A stretch of DNA of 50,304 nt from Paracoccaceae bacterium (lineage in GTDB: Bacteria > Pseudomonadota > Alphaproteobacteria > Rhodobacterales > Rhodobacteraceae). The stretch spans positions 1 to 50,304 of the forward strand of contig CANNIA010000027.1 of assembly GCA_947504705.1 (NCBI GenBank), read 5' to 3'. Numbering within the stretch: the stretch's first letter is position 1; each line of letters starts with the position of its first letter. Below are positions 6,807 to 16,376 of this stretch, one piece after another. The translations under genes and the position numbers were made by a program. Below the pieces are notes generated by a model that worked only from the letters and a program-made list of their open reading frames with translations, did not search any database and was not told where the DNA came from.

Positions 6807-9800
6807 ATGACCAAGTTTGATGCCGCCTGGGTGAAGGCCGAGGAAGAAAAGCGTGCATGGCTGGATGCAAATGGGCTTTACAAGACCGAGGATGAGCATT
6901 CGTCTTGTGGCGTGGGGCTTGTGGTTTCGATCAGCGGCAAGCCGTCGCGTAAGGTGGTTGAGAACGGCATCAATGCTCTGAAAGCAGTCTGGCACCGGGG
7001 TGCGGTGGACGCGGATGGCAAGACCGGCGACGGGGCGGGGATCCATGTGCAGATCCCGGTCAAGTTTTTCTATGATCAGGTGCGCCGCACCGGGCATGAG
7101 CCAGATACCGGCAAGCTGATCGCTGTGGGACAGGTCTTTCTGCCGCGCACCGACTTTGGCGCGCAGGAACGGTGCCGGACCATCGTGGAAACCGAAGTCC
7201 TGCGGATGGGGCATTACATCTATGGCTGGCGGCATGTGCCGGTGGACACCACCGTCCTGGGTGACAAGGCCAATGCGACCCGGCCCGAGATCGAGCAGAT
7301 CCTGATCCGTTGTGAAAAAGGCGTGGATCAGGAGCAGTTCGAGCGCGAGTTGTACATCATCCGCCGCCGGATCGAGAAGGCCGCGACGGCGGCGGGCATT
7401 CAGGGGATGTATCTCTGTTCGCTGTCCTGCCGCAGTATCATCTACAAGGGCATGATGCTGGCCGAGCAGGTGGCGACCTTCTATCCCGACCTGATGGACG
7501 AGCGGTTCGAAAGCGCCTTTGCGATCTATCATCAGCGCTATTCGACCAACACCTTCCCGCAGTGGTGGTTGGCCCAGCCCTTCCGCATGCTGGCCCATAA
7601 CGGCGAGATCAACACGCTGAAGGGCAACGTCAACTGGATGAAAAGCCACGAAATCCGCATGGCCAGCGCCAACTTTGGCGAGGCGGCAGAGGACATCAAG
7701 CCGATCATCCCGGGGGGAACGTCAGATTCGGGTGCGCTTGACGCGGTGTTCGAGGTGCTGGTGCGATCGGGGCGCTCGGCCCCGATGGCCAAGACGATGC
7801 TGGTGCCGGAGGCTTGGTCGAAGCAGACGGTGAACATGCCGATGGCCTGGGCCGACATGTATTCCTATTGCAACTCGGTCATCGAGCCATGGGATGGCCC
7901 CGCCGCCTTGGCGATGACCGATGGGCGCTGGGTCTGCGGGGGCCTTGACCGGAACGGTCTGCGGCCGATGCGCTATGTCATCACCGGCGACGGGCTTTTG
8001 ATCGCGGGGTCTGAGGCCGGGATGGTCCCGGTGGACGAAAGCACGATCCGCGAGAAGGGCGCGCTGGGGCCGGGGCAGATGATCGCCGTCGATATGGGTG
8101 AGGGGCGGCTTTACCACGACGTTGAAATGAAGAACAAACTCGCCGCCGCGCAGCCTTATGGCGATTGGGTCGGCAAGATCGTCGATCTGAACGCTTTGTT
8201 GAAGGACGTGCCGGAAGCGCAAACCTATACCGGGGCCGAGCTTCGCAAGCGCCAGATCGCGGCGGGGTTCACGATTGAAGAGCTGGAGCAGGTTCTGGCG
8301 CCAATGGCCGAGGACGGCAAGGAAATGATCGCCTCGATGGGCGATGACACGCCGCCTGCGGTGCTGTCGTCGGTCTACCGGCCGCTGAGCCATTACTTCC
8401 GGCAGAACTTTAGCCAGGTGACGAACCCGCCCATCGACTCGCTGCGCGAGGGTCGGGTGATGAGCTTGAAGACCCGCTTTGGCAACCTGCGCAACGTGCT
8501 GGACGAGACCAACGCGCAGTCCGAGATTCTGGTGCTGGAAAGCCCGTTCATTGCCAGTTCGGAATTCGAGGTGATGGTCGACCGCTTTGGCGATCAGGTG
8601 GCCTTCATCGACTGCACCTTCCCGGTCAGCACCGGGCTGGACGACCTGCGCCAGGGGCTGGAGCGGATCAGGGCGGAAGCGGAAGATGCTGTGCGGTCCG
8701 GCGCGGGGCAGTTGGTGCTGACGGATGAACATCAGGGGCCGGATGCGGTGGGGATGCCGATGATCCTTGCCACTTCGGCGGTCCATAGCTGGCTGACGCG
8801 CAAGGGGCTGCGGACCTTCTGTTCGATCAACGTCCGTTCGGCGGAATGCATCGACCCGCATTACTTTGCCGTGCTGATCGGCTGCGGCGCGACCACGGTG
8901 AACGCTTACCTCGCGCAGGATTCGATTGCTGACCGGATTGACCGGGAACTGCTGGACGGCACGCTGACCGATGCGATGCGGCGGTACCGGGATGCCGTTG
9001 ACGCGGGCCTTTTGAAGATCATGTCCAAGATGGGGATCAGCGTTATCTCCTCCTATCGTGGGGGCCTGAACTTTGAAGCTGTGGGTCTGTCCCGGGCGAT
9101 GGTGGCGGAATACTTCCCCGGCATGCAGTCGCGCATTTCGGGCATCGGCCTCACGGGGGTCGAGCAGAAGCTGGAGGAAGTCCACCGCAAGGGCTGGCTA
9201 GGCGGCGCGGATTTGCTGCCGATTGGCGGCTTCTACAAGGCGCGGCGGTCGGGTGAAAAGCACGCCTGGGAAGCGCAGACGATGCACCTGCTGCAATCGG
9301 CCTGCGACCGGGCGAGCTATGACCTGTGGAAGCAATACAGTGCCGCGATGCGGGCCAATCCGCCGATCCATCTGCGGGATTTGCTGGACATCAAGACGCT
9401 AGGGAAACCGGTGCCGATTGAGGAAGTTGAAAGCATCACCTCGATCAGGAAGCGCTTCGTGACGCCGGGGATGTCTTTGGGCGCTCTCAGCCCGGAGGCG
9501 CACAAGACGCTGAACGTGGCGATGAACCGGATCGGGGCCAAGTCGGACAGCGGTGAGGGCGGCGAGGACCCGGCGCATTTCGTGCCGGAACCGAACGGGG
9601 ATAATCCAAGCGCCAAGATCAAGCAGGTTGCCTCGGGGCGCTTTGGCGTGACGGCGGAGTATCTGAACGCCTGTGAAGAGCTTGAGATCAAGGTCGCGCA
9701 GGGGGCGAAGCCGGGTGAGGGTGGCCAGCTTCCGGGGATGAAGGTCACGGCGCTGATCGCGCGGCTGCGCCATTCGACGCCGGGGGTGACGCTGATTTCC

Positions 9801-11345
9801 CCGCCGCCGCACCACGATATCTATTCCATCGAAGACCTGGCTCAGCTGATCTACGATCTGAAGCAGATCAACCCGCGCGCCAAGGTGACCGTGAAACTGG
9901 TGTCCTCCAGCGGCGTCGGCACGATTGCGGCGGGGGTGGCGAAGGCCAAGGCCGATGTAATCCTGATTTCGGGCCACAATGGCGGCACCGGGGCCTCGCC
10001 CGGGACCAGCATCAAGTACGCCGGCCTGCCGTGGGAGATGGGCCTGACCGAGGCGCATCAGGTTCTGTCGATGAACAACCTGCGCGAGCGGGTGACCTTG
10101 CGCACCGATGGGGGCCTTCGGACCGGGCGGGATATCGTGATGGCCGCGATGCTGGGGGCCGAGGAATATGGCATCGGCACCGCCGCGCTGATTGCGATGG
10201 GCTGCATCATGGTGCGTCAGTGCCAAAGCAACACCTGCCCGGTCGGTGTGTGTACGCAGAACGAAAGCTTGCGGGCCAAGTTCACTGGCAGCGCGGACAA
10301 GGTGGTCAACCTGATCACCTTCTACGCGCAGGAGGTGCGGGAGATCCTCGCGTCCATCGGCGCGCGGTCGATGGACGAGATCATCGGGCGGGCCGACCTT
10401 TTGACGCAGGTTTCCCGTGGGGCGGCCAACCTGGATGACCTTGACCTGAACCCGCTGCTGATCACGGTCGATGGGGCGCGGGCGATCACCTATGACCGGT
10501 CAAAGCCGCGCAATGCGGTGCCGGATACGCTGGACGCCGACATCATCCGCGACGGGCACCGGTTCTTTGAAGACGGCGAGAAGATGCAGCTTTCCTATGC
10601 GGTGCGGAACACGCACCGGACCATTGGCACGCGGGCCTCTTCGCACATTGTGAAGAAGTTCGGGATGCGGAACGCGCTGCAGCCCGACCATCTTACGGTG
10701 AAGCTGACCGGCTCTTGCGGGCAGTCGCTGGGAGCTTTCAGCGTCCGGGGCCTGAAGCTGGAAGTGCAGGGCGATGCCAACGACTATGTCGGCAAGGGCC
10801 TGTCGGGCGGCACGATTACCGTGCGGCCGCTGATGTCCTCGCCGCTGAAGGCCGAGGAAAACACGATCATCGGCAATACCGTGCTTTACGGGGCGACCGA
10901 TGGGTTCCTGTTCGCTAGCGGTCGGGCGGGGGAACGGTTCGCGGTGCGCAACTCGGGTGCAAGCGTGGTTGTCGAGGGCTGTGGGTCGAACGGGTGCGAA
11001 TACATGACCGGCGGGGTGGCAGTAATCCTTGGCAGGATTGGTGCCAACTTTGGCGCGGGGATGACGGGCGGCATGGGGTATGTCTATGACCCCGAGGGCG
11101 TGGCCGAGGATTTCATCAACCACGAATCCATCCTGCCCTGCGCCGTCGGCCACCCGCATTGGGAAATGCAGCTCAAGGGCCTGATCACCCGGCACCATGA
11201 GGAAACCGGCAGCCGGATCGCATCGCGGATTATGTCGAACTGGGAAGCCGAGCGGCTGAATTTCCTGCAGGTCTGCCCGAAGGAAATGCTTGACCGGTTG
11301 CCCTATCCCTTAAGTGACGAAGTGGCCAAGGTTCCGGCGGAATGA
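6807..11345 (+). CDS. gltB: Glutamate synthase [NADPH] large subunit
   Basis: The 1512-residue alpha subunit of GOGAT. An N-terminal glutamine amidotransferase domain follows a 33-residue propeptide: Cys34 in SSCGVGLV would become the N-terminal nucleophile after cleavage. The central and FMN/synthase domains follow (GLRTGRDIVMAAMLGAEEYG; the Fe-S cysteines in MGCIMVRQCQSNTCPVGVC). The C-terminal glycine-rich beta-helix contains GGMTGG-like repeats (GAGMTGGMGYVYDPEG). The start has GAGGAG about 8 nt upstream. It is intact and full length. Ammonia assimilation through GS-GOGAT is its role with GltD, whose gene is upstream beyond four small genes. Confidence 0.98.
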   Translation: MTKFDAAWVKAEEEKRAWLDANGLYKTEDEHSSCGVGLVVSISGKPSRKVVENGINALKAVWHRGAVDADGKTGDGAGIHVQIPVKFFYDQVRRTGHEPDTGKLIAVGQVFLPRTDFGAQERCRTIVETEVLRMGHYIYGWRHVPVDTTVLGDKANATRPEIEQILIRCEKGVDQEQFERELYIIRRRIEKAATAAGIQGMYLCSLSCRSIIYKGMMLAEQVATFYPDLMDERFESAFAIYHQRYSTNTFPQWWLAQPFRMLAHNGEINTLKGNVNWMKSHEIRMASANFGEAAEDIKPIIPGGTSDSGALDAVFEVLVRSGRSAPMAKTMLVPEAWSKQTVNMPMAWADMYSYCNSVIEPWDGPAALAMTDGRWVCGGLDRNGLRPMRYVITGDGLLIAGSEAGMVPVDESTIREKGALGPGQMIAVDMGEGRLYHDVEMKNKLAAAQPYGDWVGKIVDLNALLKDVPEAQTYTGAELRKRQIAAGFTIEELEQVLAPMAEDGKEMIASMGDDTPPAVLSSVYRPLSHYFRQNFSQVTNPPIDSLREGRVMSLKTRFGNLRNVLDETNAQSEILVLESPFIASSEFEVMVDRFGDQVAFIDCTFPVSTGLDDLRQGLERIRAEAEDAVRSGAGQLVLTDEHQGPDAVGMPMILATSAVHSWLTRKGLRTFCSINVRSAECIDPHYFAVLIGCGATTVNAYLAQDSIADRIDRELLDGTLTDAMRRYRDAVDAGLLKIMSKMGISVISSYRGGLNFEAVGLSRAMVAEYFPGMQSRISGIGLTGVEQKLEEVHRKGWLGGADLLPIGGFYKARRSGEKHAWEAQTMHLLQSACDRASYDLWKQYSAAMRANPPIHLRDLLDIKTLGKPVPIEEVESITSIRKRFVTPGMSLGALSPEAHKTLNVAMNRIGAKSDSGEGGEDPAHFVPEPNGDNPSAKIKQVASGRFGVTAEYLNACEELEIKVAQGAKPGEGGQLPGMKVTALIARLRHSTPGVTLISPPPHHDIYSIEDLAQLIYDLKQINPRAKVTVKLVSSSGVGTIAAGVAKAKADVILISGHNGGTGASPGTSIKYAGLPWEMGLTEAHQVLSMNNLRERVTLRTDGGLRTGRDIVMAAMLGAEEYGIGTAALIAMGCIMVRQCQSNTCPVGVCTQNESLRAKFTGSADKVVNLITFYAQEVREILASIGARSMDEIIGRADLLTQVSRGAANLDDLDLNPLLITVDGARAITYDRSKPRNAVPDTLDADIIRDGHRFFEDGEKMQLSYAVRNTHRTIGTRASSHIVKKFGMRNALQPDHLTVKLTGSCGQSLGAFSVRGLKLEVQGDANDYVGKGLSGGTITVRPLMSSPLKAEENTIIGNTVLYGATDGFLFASGRAGERFAVRNSGASVVVEGCGSNGCEYMTGGVAVILGRIGANFGAGMTGGMGYVYDPEGVAEDFINHESILPCAVGHPHWEMQLKGLITRHHEETGSRIASRIMSNWEAERLNFLQVCPKEMLDRLPYPLSDEVAKVPAE

Positions 11346-11423
11346 CAAGGCTGGCGGCGGGCGTAAGGTCCGCCGCCGCGCCGGGACTTGACGGGCGGGC
11401 CAAGCCCGAGTCTATGGACGGCC

Positions 11424-12254
11424 ATGAGCGACAAGCCCGCAGATAGCCCGGAAAAGGCCGCATCGACACCGCGCAAGCGCAAGCTTGCGGGCGAGACGAA
11501 GCCTGCGGCCAAGGCGGACACCAAACCAGCGCCCGCGGCGTCGCCCTCGTGGTTTCGAAAGGCAATGAAATGGGCCGGGCGGTCGATGAAAAAAGCTCTG
11601 CGCTGGCTTGGGCAGGGGCTGAAATGGGTGGCAGCAGGCTATGCCGTGCTGATCCTTCTGTTCGCCTTCGTCCCCCCGCCGATCAACCTTTACCAGTTAG
11701 GCGAGGCTTGGCGGCTGGGCGGGATTTCCAAGGATTGGGTCGGTTGGGACGAGATCGCCCCCGCCATGCCCCGGTCCGTGGTCGCCGCCGAAGATGCCAA
11801 TTTCTGCAACCACTGGGGCTTTGACATCGCCGCCATCCGCGAGGAAATCGCGCAAGGCGGTGACAAGGGGCGCAGCACGCTCAGCCAGCAGATGGTGAAG
11901 AATGTCTTCCTTTGGCATGGCCGCAGCTATGTCAGGAAGGCTGCGGAAGCGATGCTGACACCGGTGGTGGAACTCGTGTGGACCAAGCGGCGTATCTTGC
12001 TGATCTACCTTAACACCTCCGAATTCGCCGAGGGTGTCTTTGGCGTGCAGGCGGCGGCGCAGCATTACTTTGGCGTCGATGCCAAGGACCTGTCAGACGT
12101 GCAGGCCGCGCGGTTGGCTGCAATCCTGCCTGATCCGAAAGGGCGCAGCGCCTCGGAGCCGTCAAGTTTCGTGAAGAAGATGGCGCGCCAGCATCTTGCC
12201 GGGGCCGAGACCATCAAGGCCGACGGCAGATCCGCCTGTTTCGACAGCGAATGA
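11424..12254 (+). CDS. mtgA: Monofunctional peptidoglycan transglycosylase
   Basis: A GT51 glycosyltransferase of 276 residues that polymerises lipid II glycan chains at the outer face of the inner membrane. The family motifs run in order: AAEDANFCNHWGFD with the catalytic Glu at about residue 123, GRSTLSQQMVKN, then RKAAEAMLTPVVE and YLNTSEFAEGVFGV. One transmembrane helix lies at about residues 68-86. It is preceded by an unusually long basic Lys/Ala/Pro cytoplasmic tail of about 60 residues. ATG 11424 is preferred; an in-frame TTG at 11388 would add residues without support. It follows gltB by about 80 bp. Confidence 0.93.
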   Translation: MSDKPADSPEKAASTPRKRKLAGETKPAAKADTKPAPAASPSWFRKAMKWAGRSMKKALRWLGQGLKWVAAGYAVLILLFAFVPPPINLYQLGEAWRLGGISKDWVGWDEIAPAMPRSVVAAEDANFCNHWGFDIAAIREEIAQGGDKGRSTLSQQMVKNVFLWHGRSYVRKAAEAMLTPVVELVWTKRRILLIYLNTSEFAEGVFGVQAAAQHYFGVDAKDLSDVQAARLAAILPDPKGRSASEPSSFVKKMARQHLAGAETIKADGRSACFDSE

Positions 12255-12320
12255 CCCGCGGGGATTGAAAATTCCGGCCCCGCACGGCATTGAAGGGCAA
12301 GGATCGGAGACGCTTGACCA

Positions 12321-12986
12321 ATGAACCGTTTGTACCATGTGCCGCTCTCGCCCTTCTGCCGCAAGGTGCGCTTGACGCTGGCGGAAAAGAAGATCGAGGT
12401 CGAACTGGTCGAAGAACGCTATTGGGAGCCGACCCCCGAATTCCTGCGCCGCAATCCGGCGGGGAAAGTGCCGATCCTGAAGATGGGCTCGCGGGTGATG
12501 AGCGAAAGCCAGGCGATTTGCGAATATCTCGAAGAGATCGCACCCCAGACCCCATTGATGCCAAAGGATGCCGATGGCCGCTATGAGGTGCGCCGGATCT
12601 GCGCCTGGTTCGACGACAAATTCCACAGCGAGGTGACTTCGAAGCTGCTTTATGAGCGGGTGAACAAAAAGCTGACCGGCCAAGGTTATCCAGATTCAAA
12701 GAACGTCAAGATGGGTGCCACCCGGATCAAGTATCACCTGGACTATATGGCCTGGCTTCTGGACCAACGGCGTTGGCTGGCGGGGGACGCGATGACCCTG
12801 GCTGATTTCACGGCGGCGGCGCATCTGAGCTGTCTGGATTACATCAGCGATGTCGATTGGAACCGGCATGCGGTCTTGAAGGACTGGTACGCCAAGATCA
12901 AATCGCGGCCGGCGTTCCGGCCCCTGCTCTCCGACCAGATTTCGGGCTTTCCGCCGGCAGCGCATTATGCCGACCTGGATTTCTGA
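12321..12986 (+). CDS. fzlA: GST-fold protein, probable FtsZ-binding FzlA
   Basis: A 221-residue glutathione S-transferase-fold protein: thioredoxin-like N-terminal half ([43 protein letters not shown]) and helical C-terminal half ([19 protein letters not shown]). In alphaproteobacteria the FzlA subgroup binds FtsZ filaments and is needed for constriction; these proteins share an Arg/Phe-rich C-terminal tail ending in HYADLDF-like residues, which is present here ([13 protein letters not shown]... HYADLDF). The position next to queG fits my recollection of the Caulobacter locus. Plain GST is the alternative. The gene stops just before a repeat element that precedes queG. Confidence 0.75.
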   Translation: MNRLYHVPLSPFCRKVRLTLAEKKIEVELVEERYWEPTPEFLRRNPAGKVPILKMGSRVMSESQAICEYLEEIAPQTPLMPKDADGRYEVRRICAWFDDKFHSEVTSKLLYERVNKKLTGQGYPDSKNVKMGATRIKYHLDYMAWLLDQRRWLAGDAMTLADFTAAAHLSCLDYISDVDWNRHAVLKDWYAKIKSRPAFRPLLSDQISGFPPAAHYADLDF

Positions 12987-12990
12987 TCCC

Positions 12991-13042
12991 ACCCACGGGG
13001 GTTTCACGCCCCCGGACCCCGGGATATTTGGAGAAGAGAAAG
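12991..13042 (+). repeat. Hairpin plus ACCCCGG-TATTTG element immediately upstream of queG
   Basis: A 6-bp G/C stem (12996-13001 with 13009-13014, 7-nt loop) is followed by ACCCCGGGATATTTGGAGAA and an AAGAGAAAG purine run that ends 5 nt before the queG start. The same core (ACCCCGG, 2 nt, TATTTG, about 3-4 nt, AAGAGRAA) stands immediately before the histone deacetylase start at 18871-18898. The purine run could serve as ribosome binding site. I recall similar elements in front of many Rhodobacterales genes, but cannot count copies here. Confidence 0.55.
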
Positions 13043-13047
13043 ACCTT

Positions 13048-14091
13048 TTGAAGCGCAGCTTGATCGCGCAGGCCAAAACCGAGGGCTTTGCGAAGGCAGG
13101 CATTTGCAGGCCTGATGCGGTGCCAAAGGCGGCGCGGCGGTTGCGGGAATTCCTTGCTGAAGGGCGGCATGGGCAGATGGGCTGGATGGCCGAGCGCGAG
13201 GAATGGCGCGGGTCGGCGGCGGCATTGTGGCCCGAGGCGCGGTCGGTGATCATGTTGGCCGAGGCCTATACGCCGGAGAGCGACCCGATGGCGGGGCTTG
13301 CGGCGCGGGACCGGGGGGTGGTGTCGGTCTACGCGCAGGGCAAGGATTACCATGACCTGGTGAAGCGGCGGTTGAAGCGGCTGGGGCGGTGGCTGATGGA
13401 TGCCGCAGCCAAAGCTTCGCAGCCTTGCGAGATCAAGGTTTTCGTCGATACGGCCCCGGTGATGGAAAAGCCCTTGGCGCAGGCGGCGGGGCTTGGCTGG
13501 CAGGGCAAGCATACCAACCTTCTGGGGCGGGAGCTTGGGTCTTGGGTGTTCCTAGGGGCGATCTTCACCACGCTGGAATTGGAGCCGGATGAGGCCGAGG
13601 TTTCGCATTGCGGGACTTGCACCGCTTGTCTGGATGTTTGTCCGACGAAAGCCTTTCCCGGCCCCTATCAGCTGGATGCGCGGCGCTGCATTTCTTACCT
13701 GACAATCGAGCACAAAGGCCCGGTGGCCGAGGAGCTGCGGGGTCTGATGGGCAACCGGATCTACGGCTGCGACGATTGTCTGGCGGTCTGTCCCTGGAAC
13801 AAGTTCGCGGTGGCGGCGACCGAGATGGGCTATCAGCCGCGCGTCGGCTTGCCAGAACTGGCGGAATTGGCGGTACTGGACGATGCTGGGTTCCGGGCAC
13901 GGTTTGCAGGGTCTCCGATCAAGCGGATCGGGCGGGACCGGTTCGTGCGCAACGTGCTCTATGCGATTGGGAATTCAGGGATGCCGGGGCTGGGTGCGGT
14001 GGCCGCTGGACTGGTGCGTGATCCGGACCCGGCGGTGGCGGATGCAGCCGCTTGGGCGGTTGCGCAGCTTAGTCCGGGGTTACCTGGCTAA
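13048..14091 (+). CDS. queG: Epoxyqueuosine reductase
   Basis: A cobalamin- and Fe-S-dependent enzyme of about 347 residues that reduces epoxyqueuosine to queuosine in the wobble position of GUN-anticodon tRNAs. Two 4Fe-4S cluster motifs are visible: [16 protein letters not shown] and [15 protein letters not shown]. The N-terminal DUF1730 part ([20 protein letters not shown]) and a C-terminal HEAT-like segment ([12 protein letters not shown]) are present. I choose TTG 13048 because it gives the normal N-terminus ([14 protein letters not shown]) and follows a purine-rich stretch; upstream starts at 12967 would overlap the preceding gene and the repeat element. The end overlaps the convergent DUF1428 gene by 23 bp. 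Confidence 0.92.
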   Translation: MKRSLIAQAKTEGFAKAGICRPDAVPKAARRLREFLAEGRHGQMGWMAEREEWRGSAAALWPEARSVIMLAEAYTPESDPMAGLAARDRGVVSVYAQGKDYHDLVKRRLKRLGRWLMDAAAKASQPCEIKVFVDTAPVMEKPLAQAAGLGWQGKHTNLLGRELGSWVFLGAIFTTLELEPDEAEVSHCGTCTACLDVCPTKAFPGPYQLDARRCISYLTIEHKGPVAEELRGLMGNRIYGCDDCLAVCPWNKFAVAATEMGYQPRVGLPELAELAVLDDAGFRARFAGSPIKRIGRDRFVRNVLYAIGNSGMPGLGAVAAGLVRDPDPAVADAAAWAVAQLSPGLPG

Positions 14092-14422
14092 ACCCGCCCC
14101 AGATCATCCGTTTCAGGTCGGCGGGGCCTTCCGTTGCCAGCGCCGTCATTCGGGGGTCGGCCATGATCCTTTCGTTGACCTCATCCCGATGTGCGCGGTC
14201 GCGGTAGGTGGCGAAGCCCAGATAGACGATCTCGTCTGGTTCCAGAAGCAGGGCGCGGGGGAAAGAGGTCAGCTTGCCCAAGGGCACATCCTCGGCCCGG
14301 GCCTCGACATAGGTGAGGGCGCCGTGGTCGGCCCACATTTTCTGGCTGGTCTTGACCAATTCCAGATACTCCGCCTCACGCGGCATGCGGACGGGGGTCA
14401 CAAAGACATCGACATAGGCCAT
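14069..14422 (-). CDS. DUF1428 family protein
   Basis: A 117-residue cytosolic protein matching the DUF1428 family (dimeric alpha/beta-barrel-like YbaA group). Typical features are the N-terminal [11 protein letters not shown], the middle [12 protein letters not shown], and the late DPRM and KRMIWGGF segments. Function is unknown in the family. The ATG at 14422 has GGAGAGG about 6 nt upstream on the minus strand; the same frame stays open to 15211 only as an antisense shadow of the next gene. It converges on queG, with overlapping 3' ends. Confidence 0.88.
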   Translation of the reverse strand: MAYVDVFVTPVRMPREAEYLELVKTSQKMWADHGALTYVEARAEDVPLGKLTSFPRALLLEPDEIVYLGFATYRDRAHRDEVNERIMADPRMTALATEGPADLKRMIWGGFSQVTPD

Positions 14423-14530
14423 CTGGTCCTCTCCTTTGCCTTGAAGTGAGCCTAGCATGAAGGCCGCCGTGACGCGACAGTTGCGGGGCCGGGGGGCTGC
14501 GCCTAGTCTGGCCCTAACAGGGGGACTGCC

Positions 14531-15529
14531 ATGTCGAATGACCATTGGATATATAACCAGACCGTCAAGACCTTTGCCGCCGGGGCCGAGCCGGCGTTTG
14601 AGGATGAGGGAGAGCTTCTTCAGACCTGGGGCGCGGTCTGGGGGGTGGACAATGATGTCGGGCGCATAAGGTCGATCCTGATGCATGCGCCGGGGCCGGA
14701 GATGTCGGTGGTGGATGCCACCAAACGCCTGCCCGAGATTGGCAGTTTCGGCGATCCGAAGGTGGGCTGGTATTTCCAGTCGGACACCCCGCCCGACATT
14801 CCCCTGATGCAGGCCCAGCATGCGGGTTTTGTGGCCAAGCTGCTGGCGGAAGGGGTCGAGGTTCATTTCATGGATGGCGATGCGGGGATCAGGCTCAAGC
14901 AATGCTATACCCGCGATCCGTTCATCATGGTCAAGGGCGGAGCGATTGTCTGCCGCATGGGCGCGCGTATTCGGCGGGGTGAGGAGCTGGCGGTTACACG
15001 GACGCTGGCACGCATCGGGGTGCCGATCTTGCGCACCATCTCGGGTGCCGGCGTGATGGAGGGCGGCAGTTTCGCCTGGCTGAACGAGCGGACCTGCGCC
15101 ATTGGCGTGGGCGTGCGGGTGAACCGCGAAGGGGCCTTGCAAGTGCGCGAGGTGCTGGCGCGGCAGGGGGTGGAACTGCTGATCGTCGATCTGCCGGGCT
15201 ATGACATCCATCTGGACGTCAGCTTCCTGATGATCGACCGCGACCTTGCGCTGATCGCCGCGCAGGGGCTGCCGTACAGTTTCCTTGAAGAACTGTCGGC
15301 GCGTGGCATCAAGACCATCGAGATTGATCCGGGCGATGACGGCTGGATCGTGAACTCATTGGCGATTGCCCCCGGCAAGGTGATCATGGCGGAAGGGGCG
15401 ACGAACCGGACGCTGGACCGGCTCGCGGCGGCGGGGGTGACGGTGATCCCGCAACCCTTTGCTGCGATGCATTTGAATGGCGGGGGCTTGCATTGTTCGA
15501 CGACGCCCCTGCGGCGTGATCCGGTTTAA
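14531..15529 (+). CDS. Dimethylarginine dimethylaminohydrolase-like amidinohydrolase
   Basis: A 332-residue member of the guanidino-group-modifying (amidinotransferase/DDAH/arginine deiminase) superfamily. Active-site features are present: CYTRDPF near residue 125, GVMEGGSFAWL near 175, the catalytic His in YDIHLD at 227, and the nucleophile Cys322 in LNGGGLHCSTTPL. DDAH hydrolyses methylated arginines to citrulline and methylamines, but some relatives act on other guanidino compounds, so the exact substrate is open. No signal peptide. The SDR gene follows 10 bp later, suggesting an operon. Confidence 0.85.
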   Translation: MSNDHWIYNQTVKTFAAGAEPAFEDEGELLQTWGAVWGVDNDVGRIRSILMHAPGPEMSVVDATKRLPEIGSFGDPKVGWYFQSDTPPDIPLMQAQHAGFVAKLLAEGVEVHFMDGDAGIRLKQCYTRDPFIMVKGGAIVCRMGARIRRGEELAVTRTLARIGVPILRTISGAGVMEGGSFAWLNERTCAIGVGVRVNREGALQVREVLARQGVELLIVDLPGYDIHLDVSFLMIDRDLALIAAQGLPYSFLEELSARGIKTIEIDPGDDGWIVNSLAIAPGKVIMAEGATNRTLDRLAAAGVTVIPQPFAAMHLNGGGLHCSTTPLRRDPV

Positions 15530-15539
15530 GGGGGATATG

Positions 15540-16304
15540 ATGGACAGGCTTAAGGGCAAGACGGCGATCATTTCGGGCGGGGCGACGGGGATGGGTGCGG
15601 CCTCGGCCCGGCTGTTTGCCGCTGAGGGTGCTGCGGTCGGGGTGATCGACCGGAATGAGGCGGCTGGTGCTGCCTTGGTGGCCGAGCTGAAAGCGGCGGG
15701 GCATCGGGCGCATTTCGCGCGGGCCGATGTGTCGTCGAAGGCCGAGGTTGAGGCGGCGGTGGCATCGGTCACGGCGGCGCTGGGTCCGGCAAATGTGCTT
15801 TTCAACCATGCGGGCACCATTGTCATCAAACCATTTCTGGAGACGGAGGAGGCGGATTGGGACTTCCTGTTCGCTGTGAATGTGAAGTCGATGTATCTGA
15901 TGACCCGCGCGGTTTTGCCGGGAATGATCGCGCAGGGGGGCGGGTCGATTGTCTGCACCTCGTCGATCTCGGCGGTCTATGCGACGCCGAACGAAGTCCT
16001 TTACGACGCGACCAAGGGCGCCTGCCACATGTTCGCCCGGGCGATTGCAGTGGAGTTCCGCGACAAGGGCATCCGCTGCAACGCCGTTTGTCCGGGGTTC
16101 ATCGAAACGCCGCATGGCATCCGTGAGGTTGAGGGGCTGACCAAGCTGGGGGTCGATGTGTCCGACGCCGCGATCACGGCGGCGCAGGGGCGGATGGGCA
16201 AGCCCGAAGATGTGGCGCGGGCGGCGCTATACCTCGCCTCGGACGATTCGGATTTCGTCACCGGGGCGCAACTTTTCGTCGACGGCGGCTTTTCGGCGGT
16301 TTGA
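15540..16304 (+). CDS. Short-chain dehydrogenase/reductase (SDR family)
   Basis: A classical SDR of 254 residues. The cofactor motif GGATGMGAASA lies near residue 13, an NHAG motif (FNHAGTIV) follows the dinucleotide fold, and the catalytic Ser-Tyr-Lys region is TSSISAVYATPNEVLYDATKG. The C-terminal DSDFVTGAQLFVDGGFSA is standard. I prefer the second ATG of ATGATG (15540), because AAGGGGG at 15528-15534 lies 5 nt before it. The substrate is unknown; co-transcription with the DDAH-like gene is likely. Confidence 0.9.
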   Translation: MDRLKGKTAIISGGATGMGAASARLFAAEGAAVGVIDRNEAAGAALVAELKAAGHRAHFARADVSSKAEVEAAVASVTAALGPANVLFNHAGTIVIKPFLETEEADWDFLFAVNVKSMYLMTRAVLPGMIAQGGGSIVCTSSISAVYATPNEVLYDATKGACHMFARAIAVEFRDKGIRCNAVCPGFIETPHGIREVEGLTKLGVDVSDAAITAAQGRMGKPEDVARAALYLASDDSDFVTGAQLFVDGGFSAV

Positions 16305-16317
16305 CGTGGGGCCGGGC

Positions 16318-16346
16318 TTGGTCCAAGGGCGATTCGGGCGTATGAT
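16318..16346 (+). promoter_or_regulatory. Candidate sigma-70-type promoter for the 55-residue ORF
   Basis: TTGGTC at 16318-16323 and TATGAT at 16341-16346 are separated by exactly 17 bp. The -10 box matches TATAAT at five of six positions; the -35 box matches only the conserved TTG. It begins 14 bp after the SDR stop and about 30 bp before the small gene, giving a leader of roughly 20-25 nt. Confidence 0.45.
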
Positions 16347-16376
16347 GGTCGGACAACGGAACCTTGGGAGGACATC

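Noticed and set aside
14423-15211. N-terminal extension of the DUF1428 frame
   Set aside because: The frame stays open, but it is antisense to the dimethylargininase-like gene; the ATG at 14422 has a good ribosome binding site and gives the normal family length.
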